Both the position numbers and the translations under genes were made by a program. Positions 53,088 through 62,825 of a stretch of 64,000 nucleotides of DNA are shown here, piece by piece. The stretch lies in contig NZ_LR735018.1 in NCBI RefSeq assembly GCF_900009265.2, forward strand, positions 302,225 to 366,224, read 5' to 3'. The number at the start of each line of letters is the position of its first letter. The stretch's first letter is position 1. Source of the DNA: Planktothrix paucivesiculata PCC 9631 (lineage in GTDB: Bacteria > Cyanobacteriota > Cyanobacteriia > Cyanobacteriales > Microcoleaceae). The notes under the pieces are model-generated. The model saw nothing but the letters and a program-made list of their open reading frames with translations. It was not told the DNA's origin and did no database searches.

Positions 53088-54161
53088 ATGAATATCAATA
53101 TTGGGATCTTAGCTTATAATGAAGCTGATGCTATTCCTAAAATGCTCAATTCTTTATTTGAGCAAAGTTTATTCACTCAGCCCCATCCGGATCTGAATAT
53201 TGAAATTTGTGTTATTCCGAATGCCTGTACTGATCAAACAGCTAGTATTACTGCCACAACCTTAAAAAATCTAGTTAAGCCCGATCTTCACACCCATATC
53301 CAATGGCATATTTATGAAATAGAACGCCCTGGAAAATCTAATGCTTGGAATAAATTTGTCCATGATGTTTCTAATCCCAATGCGGACTATTTATTTATGA
53401 TGGATGCTGATATTATTATTCTCAATCCCCAAACCTTGACATCCATGATTCAACTCTTAGAAACCACTTCAGAAACCTGGATAGCCATGGATCAACCCAT
53501 CAAAGATGTTAGCTTAAAAACCAATAAAAATCCATTAGAATTTCTTTCAGAAAAGGTATCTAGTCTATCTGGAAATAAAGCAAGTGAAGGTAAACCTTCC
53601 TGGTTGTGTGGTCAACTTTACCTAGCCCGGGCTCATATTCTCCGTCGGATTTGGCTACCCACAACCCTGCCCACTCAAGATAGTTTTTTATATAGTATGA
53701 TTGTCACAAATGGCTTTCAAGAAGCAGAAAATCCAGAGCGGGTAATTCAAGCCCCATCAGCTTCCCATATCTTTGAAGCCTATACCAGTATTCCCAGTTT
53801 ACTCCGCCATCAAAAATGGTTAATGATCGGACAAATCGTCGGTCAATTGGTTTCTAAGTTCTTCTTAAATCATGCAGATCAAGAGGATATTGGAATAATG
53901 ATTAAAAATAAAAATGCAGAAAATCCTTTGTGGCTTGATGAAATGGTGCAAACGATGATTGCTGATAAAGGGTGGTGGTTAATTCCTAATGTGATCCTCC
54001 TGCGACGGTTTGAAAGTTTAACCCATAAATCTTTTCTCAAGGCACTATTATTTTTTCCCCTAGCTTGTGTTGCTTTTGCGGTTGATTTATGGGTCGCATT
54101 TCAAGTAAATTCGGCACTTCACAACGGAGATGCCTTGGGTCATTGGAAGAAAAGTACATAG
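53088..54161 (+). CDS. GT2 family glycosyltransferase, membrane-associated
   Basis: In this protein of about 357 residues the GT-A fold begins INIGILAYNEADAIPKMLNSLFEQSL, with PNACTDQTASI, ERPGKSNAWNKFV and the DxD motif DYLFMMDADIII (Asp-Ala-Asp). A C-terminal hydrophobic segment FLKALLFFPLACVAFAVDLWVAF likely anchors it in the inner membrane. I chose the ATG at 53088 over 53058 because AGGAAG precedes it and it begins the canonical domain. It is the last glycosyltransferase gene of the island. Confidence 0.87.
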   Translation: MNINIGILAYNEADAIPKMLNSLFEQSLFTQPHPDLNIEICVIPNACTDQTASITATTLKNLVKPDLHTHIQWHIYEIERPGKSNAWNKFVHDVSNPNADYLFMMDADIIILNPQTLTSMIQLLETTSETWIAMDQPIKDVSLKTNKNPLEFLSEKVSSLSGNKASEGKPSWLCGQLYLARAHILRRIWLPTTLPTQDSFLYSMIVTNGFQEAENPERVIQAPSASHIFEAYTSIPSLLRHQKWLMIGQIVGQLVSKFFLNHADQEDIGIMIKNKNAENPLWLDEMVQTMIADKGWWLIPNVILLRRFESLTHKSFLKALLFFPLACVAFAVDLWVAFQVNSALHNGDALGHWKKST

Positions 54162-54267
54162 TAGGGAATGGGAAATTTTATCAATCTTCAATAACATTCT
54201 CCGAGGGGGGTGAGGAAACCTTACCCCGACCTTCCAACAATTTATAAAAATGATTTAGACTGGCTAT

Positions 54268-54399
54268 ATATAGCAATCCTAAATAGGTTGTAATATTTCA
54301 AAACTGACATGAAAGAGCCAGAAGTATTATTTCTGTTCCCTGTTCCCTGTTCCCTGTTGATCAACAATTTTGAACACAAATCAAATAGGATTGCTATAT
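54268..54399. repeat. Inverted repeat pair flanking about 100 nt
   Basis: ATATAGCAATCCTA (54268-54281) is the exact reverse complement of TAGGATTGCTATAT (54386-54399). Together they bracket a segment that includes the TGTTCCC heptamers, a MITE-like arrangement just upstream of the next gene. Confidence 0.6.
54334..54358 (+). repeat. Three TGTTCCC heptamers
   Basis: TGTTCCC is repeated three times in tandem and followed by TGTTGA. It is the complement of the GGGAACA repeats near 51220. Confidence 0.85.
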
Positions 54400-54401
54400 T
54401 G

Positions 54402-56678
54402 ATGAATATTATTAAAAATTGGCGACCCAAATATAAACAATTAATTTTAGGCGTTATTACTTTTTTGAGTATTATTTTTATCCAAAATATTTTAACCTTT
54501 TCTGGAGAACAGCAACAATGTTCACCCGCGCCTAATTTCTCAACCTTTAAAACATCTACAGGGGAAAATTATCAATGGACTAACCTGAGAATGGGGGGAG
54601 GCGGGTTTGTGACCGGAATCGTGATTCACCCGACCCATTCTAATTTAATTTATGCGAGAACTGATGTTGGGGGTTTATATCGTTGGCAACCGGAAAAACA
54701 AACTTGGCTACAACTGATTCAATCTGATACTGTACCGAAAAAAGTACCCTTAAATATTGAAAGTGTTGCCATTGATCCTCAAAATCCTAATATTATTTAT
54801 ACCGCTATAGGAGCCTATACCCAATCTGAACAAAAACCCAAACCGGGTATGCTTTTAAAATCCGAAAATCAAGGACAATCTTGGAAGATTCTTAACCTAG
54901 CTTTACCCATGGGAGGGAATGAATTTTGGCGCTGGACGGGAGAACGTTTAGCAGTTGATCCGAATAACAGTAATATTGTTTATTTTGGCTCCCGTTTAAA
55001 TGGACTGTGGTTGAGTCAAAATGGGGGAGAATCTTGGAATCAAATTAACCCTAAACAAGTTCCCCTGGGTGAATCACACCCGGAAACCAATCAAAAAGCT
55101 GGGGTGAGTTTTGTGACTTTTGACCCAACATCTGAAACCCTCGGGGGAAAAACTCAAACGATTTATGTGGGAGTCTCAGGAAAAGGAATTTATTGCAGCC
55201 AAAATTCCGGTCAAACCTGGGAATTATTAAAGCATAATTTTGATGTTAAATTAGTCCCTCAACAGGGCGTGGTCAATAGTCAAGGGGAACTTATTGTCAC
55301 TTTCTACCATAGTCAAAAACAACCCCAGGGCAAGGTACTTAAATATACGAATAATACCTGGGAAGATATTACTCCAGAAGCAGAAATAAACTATGCTCCC
55401 GTAGCGGTCGATCCCCAAAAACCCGATACTATTTTTGTCAGTAGTTATCCCATGACCCCCGATACCATCTATCGTTCAACTGATGGGGGAAAACAGTGGA
55501 CAACCTTAAAAAATAAGTTAAATAAAATTTCTTGGTGGCCTGATTGGAGTTTTTATAATTTAATTGGGGCGATCGCCATTTCTCCGCAAAATTCCGATCA
55601 AGTTTGGTTAACCAATGGCATCGGAATTTGGAAAACAGAAGACGGATCAAAAGATCAAATTACTTGGTCAGGAATGGTCAATGGATTAGAGGAAACCGTC
55701 GCTTTTGATGCGGTGAGTCTTCCAGGAGATCATGCTGTAATTACAGCGATCGCGGATTTTGATGGATTTCGCCATGAGTCTTTTTGTGAGATTCCCAAAA
55801 CCTCCCATAGTCAAGGAGTATTCAATACCACCACCCAATTAGCCTATAGTTTTAACCATCCTAATTTTGTGGTTTCCGTAGGGGCAAATCATCACGAACC
55901 CGACAAAATCAGGGCTGGATTTTCTCAAGACTATGGAAAAACTTGGCAGCAATTTGACTCAATTAAAAATAAAACCCATCCGGCTGAATTAGTCTTTGGC
56001 AATGTAGCTGTTTCTGCCACAAATCCCGATCATATTGTTTGGCAACCCACCAATGATCAGCCTCCTTACTACACAAAAGATCGAGGAAAAACCTGGAATA
56101 AAATTGATTTTTTTGCACAAGAAACCATCGGAGGGGGTGCTCATACCCATTTATGGAACCGACAACAAATATTAGCTGCGGACTCCGTACAAGCAGATAC
56201 ATTCTATCTGTATCATCACCGTCAGGGGTATTTTCTCCGCAGCCAAAATGGGGGAGAAACCTGGGAAATTGTCAATCAAAACTTACCTGGTGGTATCTGG
56301 AATGGAGCTAACCTCAAAACCGCTCCCGGAATCGCGGGGGAAGTGTGGGTGAGTCTCAACGAAAAAGGACTCTATCGCTCCAGTGACTTTGGGCAAAATT
56401 TTAGTTCCCTGGCTACGGTTGAGGAAGCCCGGGTATTAACCTTTGGTAAAGCCGCCCCCGGCGCGAACTATCCGACCGTGTTTATTCATGGACGCATCAA
56501 CGGTGAAGGCGGTATTTTCCGCTCCATTGATTTGGGTCAAAATTGGGTCAGAATTGCCGAATATCCCATGGGTTCTTTTGCTGACCCGATGGTGATTGTT
56601 GGGGATATGAATACTTTTGGCCGGGTGTTTGTGGGAACTTCGGGAAATGGATTTATTTATGGCCAACAATCACCCTAA
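54402..56678 (+). CDS. GH74-like BNR/Asp-box exported protein
   Basis: This protein of about 758 residues has an N-terminal hydrophobic anchor or signal segment (LILGVITFLSIIFIQNILTF, about 14-38), then a large beta-propeller fold. The start of the mature part carries GFVTGIVIHPTHSNLIYARTDVGGLYRW (Asp88 in RTDVGG, the GH74 signature), and there are about nine Asp-box-like repeats (SENQGQSW, SQNGGESW, SQNSGQTW, STDGGKQW, SQDYGKTW, SQNGGETW, SIDLGQNW and others). GH74 enzymes hydrolyse xyloglucan-type glycans. Here it may trim or process the cell's own polysaccharide. I chose ATG 54402; upstream codons lie in repeat sequence. Confidence 0.8.
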   Translation: MNIIKNWRPKYKQLILGVITFLSIIFIQNILTFSGEQQQCSPAPNFSTFKTSTGENYQWTNLRMGGGGFVTGIVIHPTHSNLIYARTDVGGLYRWQPEKQTWLQLIQSDTVPKKVPLNIESVAIDPQNPNIIYTAIGAYTQSEQKPKPGMLLKSENQGQSWKILNLALPMGGNEFWRWTGERLAVDPNNSNIVYFGSRLNGLWLSQNGGESWNQINPKQVPLGESHPETNQKAGVSFVTFDPTSETLGGKTQTIYVGVSGKGIYCSQNSGQTWELLKHNFDVKLVPQQGVVNSQGELIVTFYHSQKQPQGKVLKYTNNTWEDITPEAEINYAPVAVDPQKPDTIFVSSYPMTPDTIYRSTDGGKQWTTLKNKLNKISWWPDWSFYNLIGAIAISPQNSDQVWLTNGIGIWKTEDGSKDQITWSGMVNGLEETVAFDAVSLPGDHAVITAIADFDGFRHESFCEIPKTSHSQGVFNTTTQLAYSFNHPNFVVSVGANHHEPDKIRAGFSQDYGKTWQQFDSIKNKTHPAELVFGNVAVSATNPDHIVWQPTNDQPPYYTKDRGKTWNKIDFFAQETIGGGAHTHLWNRQQILAADSVQADTFYLYHHRQGYFLRSQNGGETWEIVNQNLPGGIWNGANLKTAPGIAGEVWVSLNEKGLYRSSDFGQNFSSLATVEEARVLTFGKAAPGANYPTVFIHGRINGEGGIFRSIDLGQNWVRIAEYPMGSFADPMVIVGDMNTFGRVFVGTSGNGFIYGQQSP

Positions 56679-56752
56679 TTTGATATTTCTGCCTTGAATA
56701 ACGCACAATGACTTTATGGTGACACCGATTAAATTGTGTCAAAATCGAAGTC

Positions 56753-59700
56753 ATGCTAATCTACACGACCCCGACATTCGACGCACAAGCGAAACAGCAA
56801 GGCATCCAGAGTCAAGTGGCGGAATTACTCGTCACCCTCAAGACTCAAGGGACAGTGGCTGTGCAGGCGCTGTTTGAGTGGAACTATCCCTACTTAAAGC
56901 GACCCGTGCGGAATTTGCGTTTGCTAGGAAAAATTCTCTGGGTGAATAATGACCCGATTTTATGTTTATTGGCGGTTTTTCCCCGGGGAGGGAACGAGTA
57001 TGAGGCATTTCTGAGAAATCCCGATGAATATGGAATCAATCATCTGGATTCGTTAATTGATCCCAAAGAATTAGAAAATAGTATTAATGCTCAACGGGAA
57101 GAACAAAAATCCTTTCGCCGTCGCCCCAGTTTGCCTGAAGATTTACGTCAAATTTGGTTAAAAGGGCCCGATTGGATTAAGAATACCACCGATGCGGTGA
57201 TTTGTGAAAGTGAAATTTGGGTTACACAATTTAAACAACCCGACACTCAACTACAATGGCGAACTTATTATGATATTGTGGATAGTTTGGTGGAGAAAAA
57301 GTCAGGAATTGAAATTACACCCACTGACTTTTTAGGAATTGAAATTGCCGGACAACCGGAGCATAATCGCTATATTATTTATAGTTGGATTCTTACCTCC
57401 GACACTCCTAACCGCAGCGTTTTATTTTTACTTTCTACCTTTGATCATTATCCTAATTCCCAGGATATTCTGGAAGTGGGTCAAATCACTCGTCTGTTTA
57501 ATTCCGCCTCTGGAGAAACCGAAGGGGAAGAATCCTCAGAAAACCCTAGTCAAAGTAATATTTTAGCCCAGGAATTAACCTTAGAAGATTTAGCCCGCTA
57601 TACCCGACGCTCCTATCCCGATTATTTATTAGGGGATTCGGAAATTTGGTTAGAAATTGAGCAGGAATTTGGGATTAATTGGGCGTTATCGATGGAGGAA
57701 GAAAAAATTCTCCATGAATTATCTACCCCGGAAATTAGCAAGAGTTCCCTGCCAGTTTTTATTAATGGACGGGCAGGCAGTGGTAAATCAACTATGTTAT
57801 TTTATCTGTTTGCCGATTATTGTTATCGCTATCAAAAATATTATTTACAACATCGTCAAAGATTAAATCAAGTTCCCCATCCTTTATTTTTAACCTATAA
57901 TGAACAATTATTAGGGAAAGCCAAAGAAGGGGTAAAAAAACTCCTCAAAAGTCACCATAAATTTCTATTAGAAACCGACGGACAGGGAAATAAACCCTCG
58001 ATTGATATTTGTTTTAAATCGTTTCAACAGTTTTTATTGAGTTTACTTCCTCCCGAAGAAAGTGACAAATTTGATCCCGATAAATATATTAGTTTCCATG
58101 ATTTTAGGCAACGGTGTAGCCGTCGCTATAGTCGTTATTCCCCCGAACTTTGTTGGCATATTATTAGAACTTTTATTAAAGGTTATACCCTGAATGGACA
58201 AAATGAAGGGTATATGACCCCCGATGATTATGAAGAAATTCCCCGGCGAGAACGCAGTTTATCCTTGGATATTTTTCAAGCCATTTATAAGCAAGTTTGG
58301 CCTTGGTATTATCAATTAACCACCCGCGAAGGCTATTGGGATGATCAAGATTTAATTAGAAAAGTCTTACAAGTCAGTGGAGATAATTTACCCGTTTATA
58401 CGGCTATTTTCTGTGATGAAGCTCAGGATTTTACCAGTTTAGAACTGCGCTTAATTATGCAGTTATCAATATTTTCCCATTGTGATTTATACCCCCCGGT
58501 TTGGTGTTTACCCTTTGCCTTTGCCGGAGATCCTTTTCAGACCTTAAACCCCACGGGATTTCGCTGGGAAAGTGTCAAGGCGACCTTTTTTGATCAAGTG
58601 ATTGCCGCCCTTGACCCGACCCGACAACTTAATTTATCCATGACGTTTTATGAGCTTGAATCTAATTATAGGTCAAGTCCTTCTATTGTCAAAGTTACGA
58701 ACTTAATTCATCTATGGCGACATATTTTATTTAAAATTCAAGAGTTAAGACCCCAGGAGTCTTGGCAATCTTATATGGAGTCTCCCACGCCCCAAAAGTT
58801 TATCTTTGACAAGGATAATTTTTCCGCCGACTCCCTCAAACAACATATTGAAAAATCCCCGATTTTTATTGTTCCCTGTGAAGCCGGAGGGGAGTTAGAT
58901 TATATTCGACGAGATGAATTTTTATCGCCTTTATTTCCCGATGCCACGGAAGAACATCCTCCTAAGAATATTTTAAGTGCAATTCAAGCAAAAGGATTAG
59001 AATTTCCCTTAGTAATTCTCTATAAATTTGGGGATCAATTTGCTAAGGAATTTAATAAAAAACCGTTAATTGATTATGTTCCAGGGACGGGGAATCATCC
59101 GTTGGAATTGGAATACTTTTTTAATAAACTTTATGTAGCTGCTAGTCGAGGAATGTCGGATTTAGTAATTATTGATACGGAAATTGGCGATCGCTGTTTA
59201 TGGCAATATGCGACCGTTGAAAGATTAGTTAAAACCTCATCATTCAACTATCATGAATATTGGTTAAATCAAGTTAACAAACCAGAGCATTGGCAAACCT
59301 ATATCGGAGGAGTCCGTTGGGGGGATAATTTAGATGAATTACAACGGGATAACCGTGCCTCCCAAGCTCAAAAATTTGAAGAAAATGGTCGAAATCAAAA
59401 AAATGCCGCCGACCTACGACGGGCAAAACAATTTTATCGAGAATTAGGGTATTTAGAAAAAGCTGATTTATGTGAAGCTTTTGCTTTGAAATTCGATAAA
59501 CGGTTTCGAGAAGCGGGGCGTTTATTCCTAAAAAGAGGTCAGGAATTAGAGGCGTGGGAGTGTTTCTGGGATGGGATGTGTTGGCAAGCTTTAGCGGAAT
59601 GGTATCGTCAATTTCCCCAGAAAAAAACGGTGGAACAACCGTTAGTTGAATTTATGGCTCAGACTTCAAAAACCTTACCTAATATTCGACAATTTACTCA

Positions 59701-61063
59701 ATTTTTAGAGGAATCTTTGAGTGGTCAAATGATTAAGGAAAACCGCTTAGTTAAGGCTTGGAAATCGGCGATACAGGATTATGGTCGTCAAGTTAGAACA
59801 TTGATGCGAGAAAAAATCCTAGAGCCGGAAGAATGGCAACGGTTTGGAGAGGTTTTAGAGGGATTAGATGAAGCGAAATATAATGGGGTTTTGGAATTAG
59901 CTGGAGATTGTTATTATCGGGCTAAAAACTTACGTCGGGCTGTTCGATGTTGGCAGGAAAGCGGGGCAAATCACAAACGAGAATATTATCTGGCTCAAGC
60001 TGAATTATCGGGATTTCCTGAAGGTTTACCCTATTTGGAAAAAGCCGTAGATTTTGAACGGATTATTGTGGAATGGGAAAAATCTGGGAAGTCAGGAAAT
60101 CAACAATGGATTAAACAGTTAGATTGTTTAGGACGGGCTTTAGAACGACAAAATCGCCTGCGAGATTGGATTAATTATTTAATTAAAATTAAACGTTGGA
60201 TTGATGCGATCGCAGCGATCGAAAAATGTGGTAAACTAGAAGCAATTCTATTTAGATTTGAACTGATCAGACAAATTTCCCGTTCTAATTTAAGCCCTGA
60301 ACAAGCCCGAGATTTTCGCGGTCGCTATTTAGCCTTAATTGAAAAAGCCCTATCGGTCTCCAACTGGCGACAAAAGTTAGCCGCGGTTGAGGTAGGAATT
60401 GCTTTAGAAAAAATTGGAGAATTAGTCCCTACTCTGAAATTTTATGAACGATTTATTAGTAGTAATGAACCCGGTTTAAAACAGTTTGCTCAACAACGAT
60501 GGTTAGCAACTAAACTCAAACAAAAAGAATATGCCTCAGTCGCCGAACCCATCCGGGCGCAGGAAATTCAACAGGATATTACCCGTCGGGCCAAGGATTG
60601 GAACATCGACCCCGCCACCCTCAATTCCGACCCTCCTCGGGTGGATTTAATCGAAAATCCCAAATTACTCCAGCTTTCCCCCTCTGACCCTTCCCAGGCA
60701 CATCCTGACCTTGATGATGAGAGGGTTCAGGGTCTACCCCCCGGCACAAAAATCCGCCTTTTGGGGCCAGAAGCCGATGGCTTTAGCTTCCAAATTGGCC
60801 ACATCCAGATCAAACGGGCCAAACGGAATAATAGTTTATGGGTACTTTTGACGGATATTTATAGTTCCAAAGCCCTACAAATTGATGTCGATGGTATACA
60901 GGGAAAAGTCAGAATTGGAGAATTAATTTTAGAAGTCGCGGACGGTCATCAACTTTCTTTTAATAGTATCACGGGAGATTATCGAGGCACGGTTTTTTAT
61001 CGAGATGAAAAGCCCAGGGTAGAGTTGCATATTCGGGGAATTTCTAGTATTATTTCCCTTTGA
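56753..61063 (+). CDS. Giant toxin-like/SF1 helicase/helical-repeat fusion protein
   Basis: This 1436-residue protein has residues 1-110 that resemble a ParE/RelE-fold toxin (YTTPTFDAQAKQQGIQSQV, LLGKILWVNNDPILCLLAVF). Residues 335-850 are an SF1 (UvrD/TRANK1-like) helicase: Walker A GRAGSGKST at 339-347, motif II FCDEAQD at 555-559, motif IV-like ELESNYRSSPSI, motif V SAIQAKGLEFP and motif VI LYVAASRG. From about 880 to 1290 is a repeat-rich helical, TPR-like region (RAKQFYRELGYLEKADLCEAF, KRFREAGRLFLKRGQELEAWE), and the last 110 residues are beta-rich (KIRLLGPEADGFSFQIGH). No partner gene is next to it. A role in defence or DNA/RNA processing is inferred only. Confidence 0.75.
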   Translation: MLIYTTPTFDAQAKQQGIQSQVAELLVTLKTQGTVAVQALFEWNYPYLKRPVRNLRLLGKILWVNNDPILCLLAVFPRGGNEYEAFLRNPDEYGINHLDSLIDPKELENSINAQREEQKSFRRRPSLPEDLRQIWLKGPDWIKNTTDAVICESEIWVTQFKQPDTQLQWRTYYDIVDSLVEKKSGIEITPTDFLGIEIAGQPEHNRYIIYSWILTSDTPNRSVLFLLSTFDHYPNSQDILEVGQITRLFNSASGETEGEESSENPSQSNILAQELTLEDLARYTRRSYPDYLLGDSEIWLEIEQEFGINWALSMEEEKILHELSTPEISKSSLPVFINGRAGSGKSTMLFYLFADYCYRYQKYYLQHRQRLNQVPHPLFLTYNEQLLGKAKEGVKKLLKSHHKFLLETDGQGNKPSIDICFKSFQQFLLSLLPPEESDKFDPDKYISFHDFRQRCSRRYSRYSPELCWHIIRTFIKGYTLNGQNEGYMTPDDYEEIPRRERSLSLDIFQAIYKQVWPWYYQLTTREGYWDDQDLIRKVLQVSGDNLPVYTAIFCDEAQDFTSLELRLIMQLSIFSHCDLYPPVWCLPFAFAGDPFQTLNPTGFRWESVKATFFDQVIAALDPTRQLNLSMTFYELESNYRSSPSIVKVTNLIHLWRHILFKIQELRPQESWQSYMESPTPQKFIFDKDNFSADSLKQHIEKSPIFIVPCEAGGELDYIRRDEFLSPLFPDATEEHPPKNILSAIQAKGLEFPLVILYKFGDQFAKEFNKKPLIDYVPGTGNHPLELEYFFNKLYVAASRGMSDLVIIDTEIGDRCLWQYATVERLVKTSSFNYHEYWLNQVNKPEHWQTYIGGVRWGDNLDELQRDNRASQAQKFEENGRNQKNAADLRRAKQFYRELGYLEKADLCEAFALKFDKRFREAGRLFLKRGQELEAWECFWDGMCWQALAEWYRQFPQKKTVEQPLVEFMAQTSKTLPNIRQFTQFLEESLSGQMIKENRLVKAWKSAIQDYGRQVRTLMREKILEPEEWQRFGEVLEGLDEAKYNGVLELAGDCYYRAKNLRRAVRCWQESGANHKREYYLAQAELSGFPEGLPYLEKAVDFERIIVEWEKSGKSGNQQWIKQLDCLGRALERQNRLRDWINYLIKIKRWIDAIAAIEKCGKLEAILFRFELIRQISRSNLSPEQARDFRGRYLALIEKALSVSNWRQKLAAVEVGIALEKIGELVPTLKFYERFISSNEPGLKQFAQQRWLATKLKQKEYASVAEPIRAQEIQQDITRRAKDWNIDPATLNSDPPRVDLIENPKLLQLSPSDPSQAHPDLDDERVQGLPPGTKIRLLGPEADGFSFQIGHIQIKRAKRNNSLWVLLTDIYSSKALQIDVDGIQGKVRIGELILEVADGHQLSFNSITGDYRGTVFYRDEKPRVELHIRGISSIISL

Positions 61064-61149
61064 ATCAGTCATCAGTTTAATCAGTTATCAGTTATCAGTC
61101 ATCAGTTATCAGTGTAAGAATGATCAGTTTAATCAGTCATCAGTTATCC
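61064..61149 (+). repeat. Heptamer repeats ATCAGTT/ATCAGTC
   Basis: About ten near-exact copies of ATCAGTT or ATCAGTC lie just after the helicase-fusion gene, a short-sequence-repeat tract typical of cyanobacterial intergenic regions. Confidence 0.88.
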
Positions 61150-61200
61150 GTTTTAGAGGGAGGTTGATTTGTGATTTAGGTGATTAATAAAGATATGATA

Positions 61201-61216
61201 GAGTCCTGAAGGGCTC
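61201..61216 (+). repeat. Small hairpin GAGTCC/GGGCTC
   Basis: GAGTCC TGAA GGGCTC forms a 6-bp stem (one G-U pair) with a UGAA loop, lying about 50 nt before the rhodanese gene. It resembles dispersed small intergenic hairpins and could also act in transcript processing. Confidence 0.45.
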
Positions 61217-61264
61217 ACTACGATTCAAATTAAATCTACCATCAGGAACATTAGGTACATTTTT

Positions 61265-61627
61265 ATGTCAGAACAATTGTTTACACAACCGATTTCAGAA
61301 ATTAGCGTTCAAGAGTTAGAAAAGTTACTTAAAACGGTTCCCAAAACCGACTTTCAGTTAATTGATGTGCGGGAACCTCAAGAAATTGAAATGGCAAAAA
61401 TAGAGGGATTTGTTAACTATCCTTTAAGTCAATATAGTGAATGGTCAGACAAAATTTTAGTTGAACTAGACCCGCACCAAGAAACATTAATTCTGTGTCA
61501 TCATGGCATGAGATCTGCCCAAATGTGTCAATGGTTGATTCAGCAAGGTTTTACCCAGGTAAAAAATATTAATGGGGGGATTGATGCTTACTCCATTTTG
61601 GTTAATCCCCGGATTCCCCGATATTAA
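61265..61627 (+). CDS. Single-domain rhodanese-like protein
   Basis: This 120-residue protein has the rhodanese fold: ISVQELEKLLKTVPKTDFQLIDVREPQEIEMAKI, FVNYPLSQYSEW, the active-site loop CHHGMRSAQ with catalytic Cys78, and FTQVKNINGGIDAYSILV. It likely transfers sulfur or acts as a small sulfurtransferase; the CHHGMRS loop is a common form. It is followed 27 nt later by the desaturase gene on the same strand, so co-transcription is likely, though a functional link is unproven. Confidence 0.9.
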   Translation: MSEQLFTQPISEISVQELEKLLKTVPKTDFQLIDVREPQEIEMAKIEGFVNYPLSQYSEWSDKILVELDPHQETLILCHHGMRSAQMCQWLIQQGFTQVKNINGGIDAYSILVNPRIPRY

Positions 61628-61653
61628 AAAACATCCCTTTTATTTCAATAATA

Positions 61654-62799
61654 ATGATAGAAACCACCGTTAAAACAATTCAAAAGTCAGATTTTGTCCT
61701 TTCTCCCTACATGAAAAGTAATAATTTATGGGGAACTTATCAAATCTTAAATACCGTTATTCCCTATCTGCTTTTATGGATTTTAGCCGTTAAAGCTGCT
61801 ACTATTTCTCTGTGGTTGCTACCACCGATTATGGTGTTAATGACCCTATTTTCAGTCCGTTGTTTTTCCTTAATGCACGATTGCGGACATTACTCCCTAT
61901 TTAGTTCAAAAAAGGCGAATCGAGTCGTGGGTTTTATCCTGGGGGTCATCAACGCCATCCCCCAATATCCCTGGTCAAGAGGACACGCTTATCATCACAA
62001 AACCAATGGGGACTGGGAACGTTATCGTGGCCCCTCGGCTGTAATTTCCACGGAGGAATTTGCTAAACTGAGTCCATCGGCTCAAGGGTGGTATGAATTT
62101 CTCCGACATCCATTAATGATTTTTCCGGGCGGGTTTTTCTACCTCGCCATTAAACCTAGACTAGCATTAATCCTGGGAATTTATGGTTGTTTTATTCATG
62201 TTTTAACTTCCTTAAAACAAGATCCAAATATTAGTTTTAGGGAGCGTTTCTCATCCTATCAATCCAGAAATTGGTATACCACTGGTGAATTTTGGGATCT
62301 GCTTTTTAACAATATTTGTGTAGTTGGCGGCTGGATTATTCTCAGTCATTATCTAGGATGGGGGTTTTTCTGGACGGTGTATTCCATCACCCTAACCTGT
62401 TCAGCAGCACTGTTTATTTGTGTGTTTTTTGTACAACATAACTTTGAGGGTTCCTACGCCCACAAAACCGAAGGTTGGGACTATCTGCGAGGGGCAATTG
62501 AGGGGAGTAGTTACTTGGAATTACCTCGGATTTTAAAGTGGTTTTCCGCCGATATTGGCTATCATAATATTCACCATCTTTGTGAAAGAATCCCCAACTA
62601 TAACCTCGAAGCTTGTCACAATCAGAATATACATTTACTCGCTGGGGTCAAAACCCTGAGAATTTCAGATATTCCTGATTGTTTTAAGTTTATTCTCTGG
62701 GATTCTGCTGCTAACCGTCTAGTCTCAATCCGCTCATTTCGTCAAGCTGCTGCTTTAAATTCTCTAAACAAAATGGCAGCAGTGATTAAGTCAGTTTAA
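61654..62799 (+). CDS. Fatty acid desaturase family membrane enzyme
   Basis: In this 381-residue di-iron membrane enzyme all three histidine boxes are present: MHDCGH with His75 and His79, HAYHHK with His111, His114 and His115, and HNIHH with His304, His307 and His308. Hydrophobic stretches ([23 protein letters not shown] and others) give about four membrane helices. Box spacing fits the acyl-lipid desaturase group rather than carotenoid hydroxylases, but the exact position of desaturation cannot be told. It would act on thylakoid or plasma-membrane lipids using ferredoxin. It lies 20 nt ahead of fbp. Confidence 0.88.
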   Translation: MIETTVKTIQKSDFVLSPYMKSNNLWGTYQILNTVIPYLLLWILAVKAATISLWLLPPIMVLMTLFSVRCFSLMHDCGHYSLFSSKKANRVVGFILGVINAIPQYPWSRGHAYHHKTNGDWERYRGPSAVISTEEFAKLSPSAQGWYEFLRHPLMIFPGGFFYLAIKPRLALILGIYGCFIHVLTSLKQDPNISFRERFSSYQSRNWYTTGEFWDLLFNNICVVGGWIILSHYLGWGFFWTVYSITLTCSAALFICVFFVQHNFEGSYAHKTEGWDYLRGAIEGSSYLELPRILKWFSADIGYHNIHHLCERIPNYNLEACHNQNIHLLAGVKTLRISDIPDCFKFILWDSAANRLVSIRSFRQAAALNSLNKMAAVIKSV

Positions 62800-62825
62800 A
62801 CCCCCTAACATGGAGACCCTTGATT

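Noticed and set aside
61064-61149. Possible CRISPR or attachment site at the ATCAGTT tract
   Set aside because: The unit is only 7 nt and contiguous, which is a short-sequence repeat, and no integrase gene is near.
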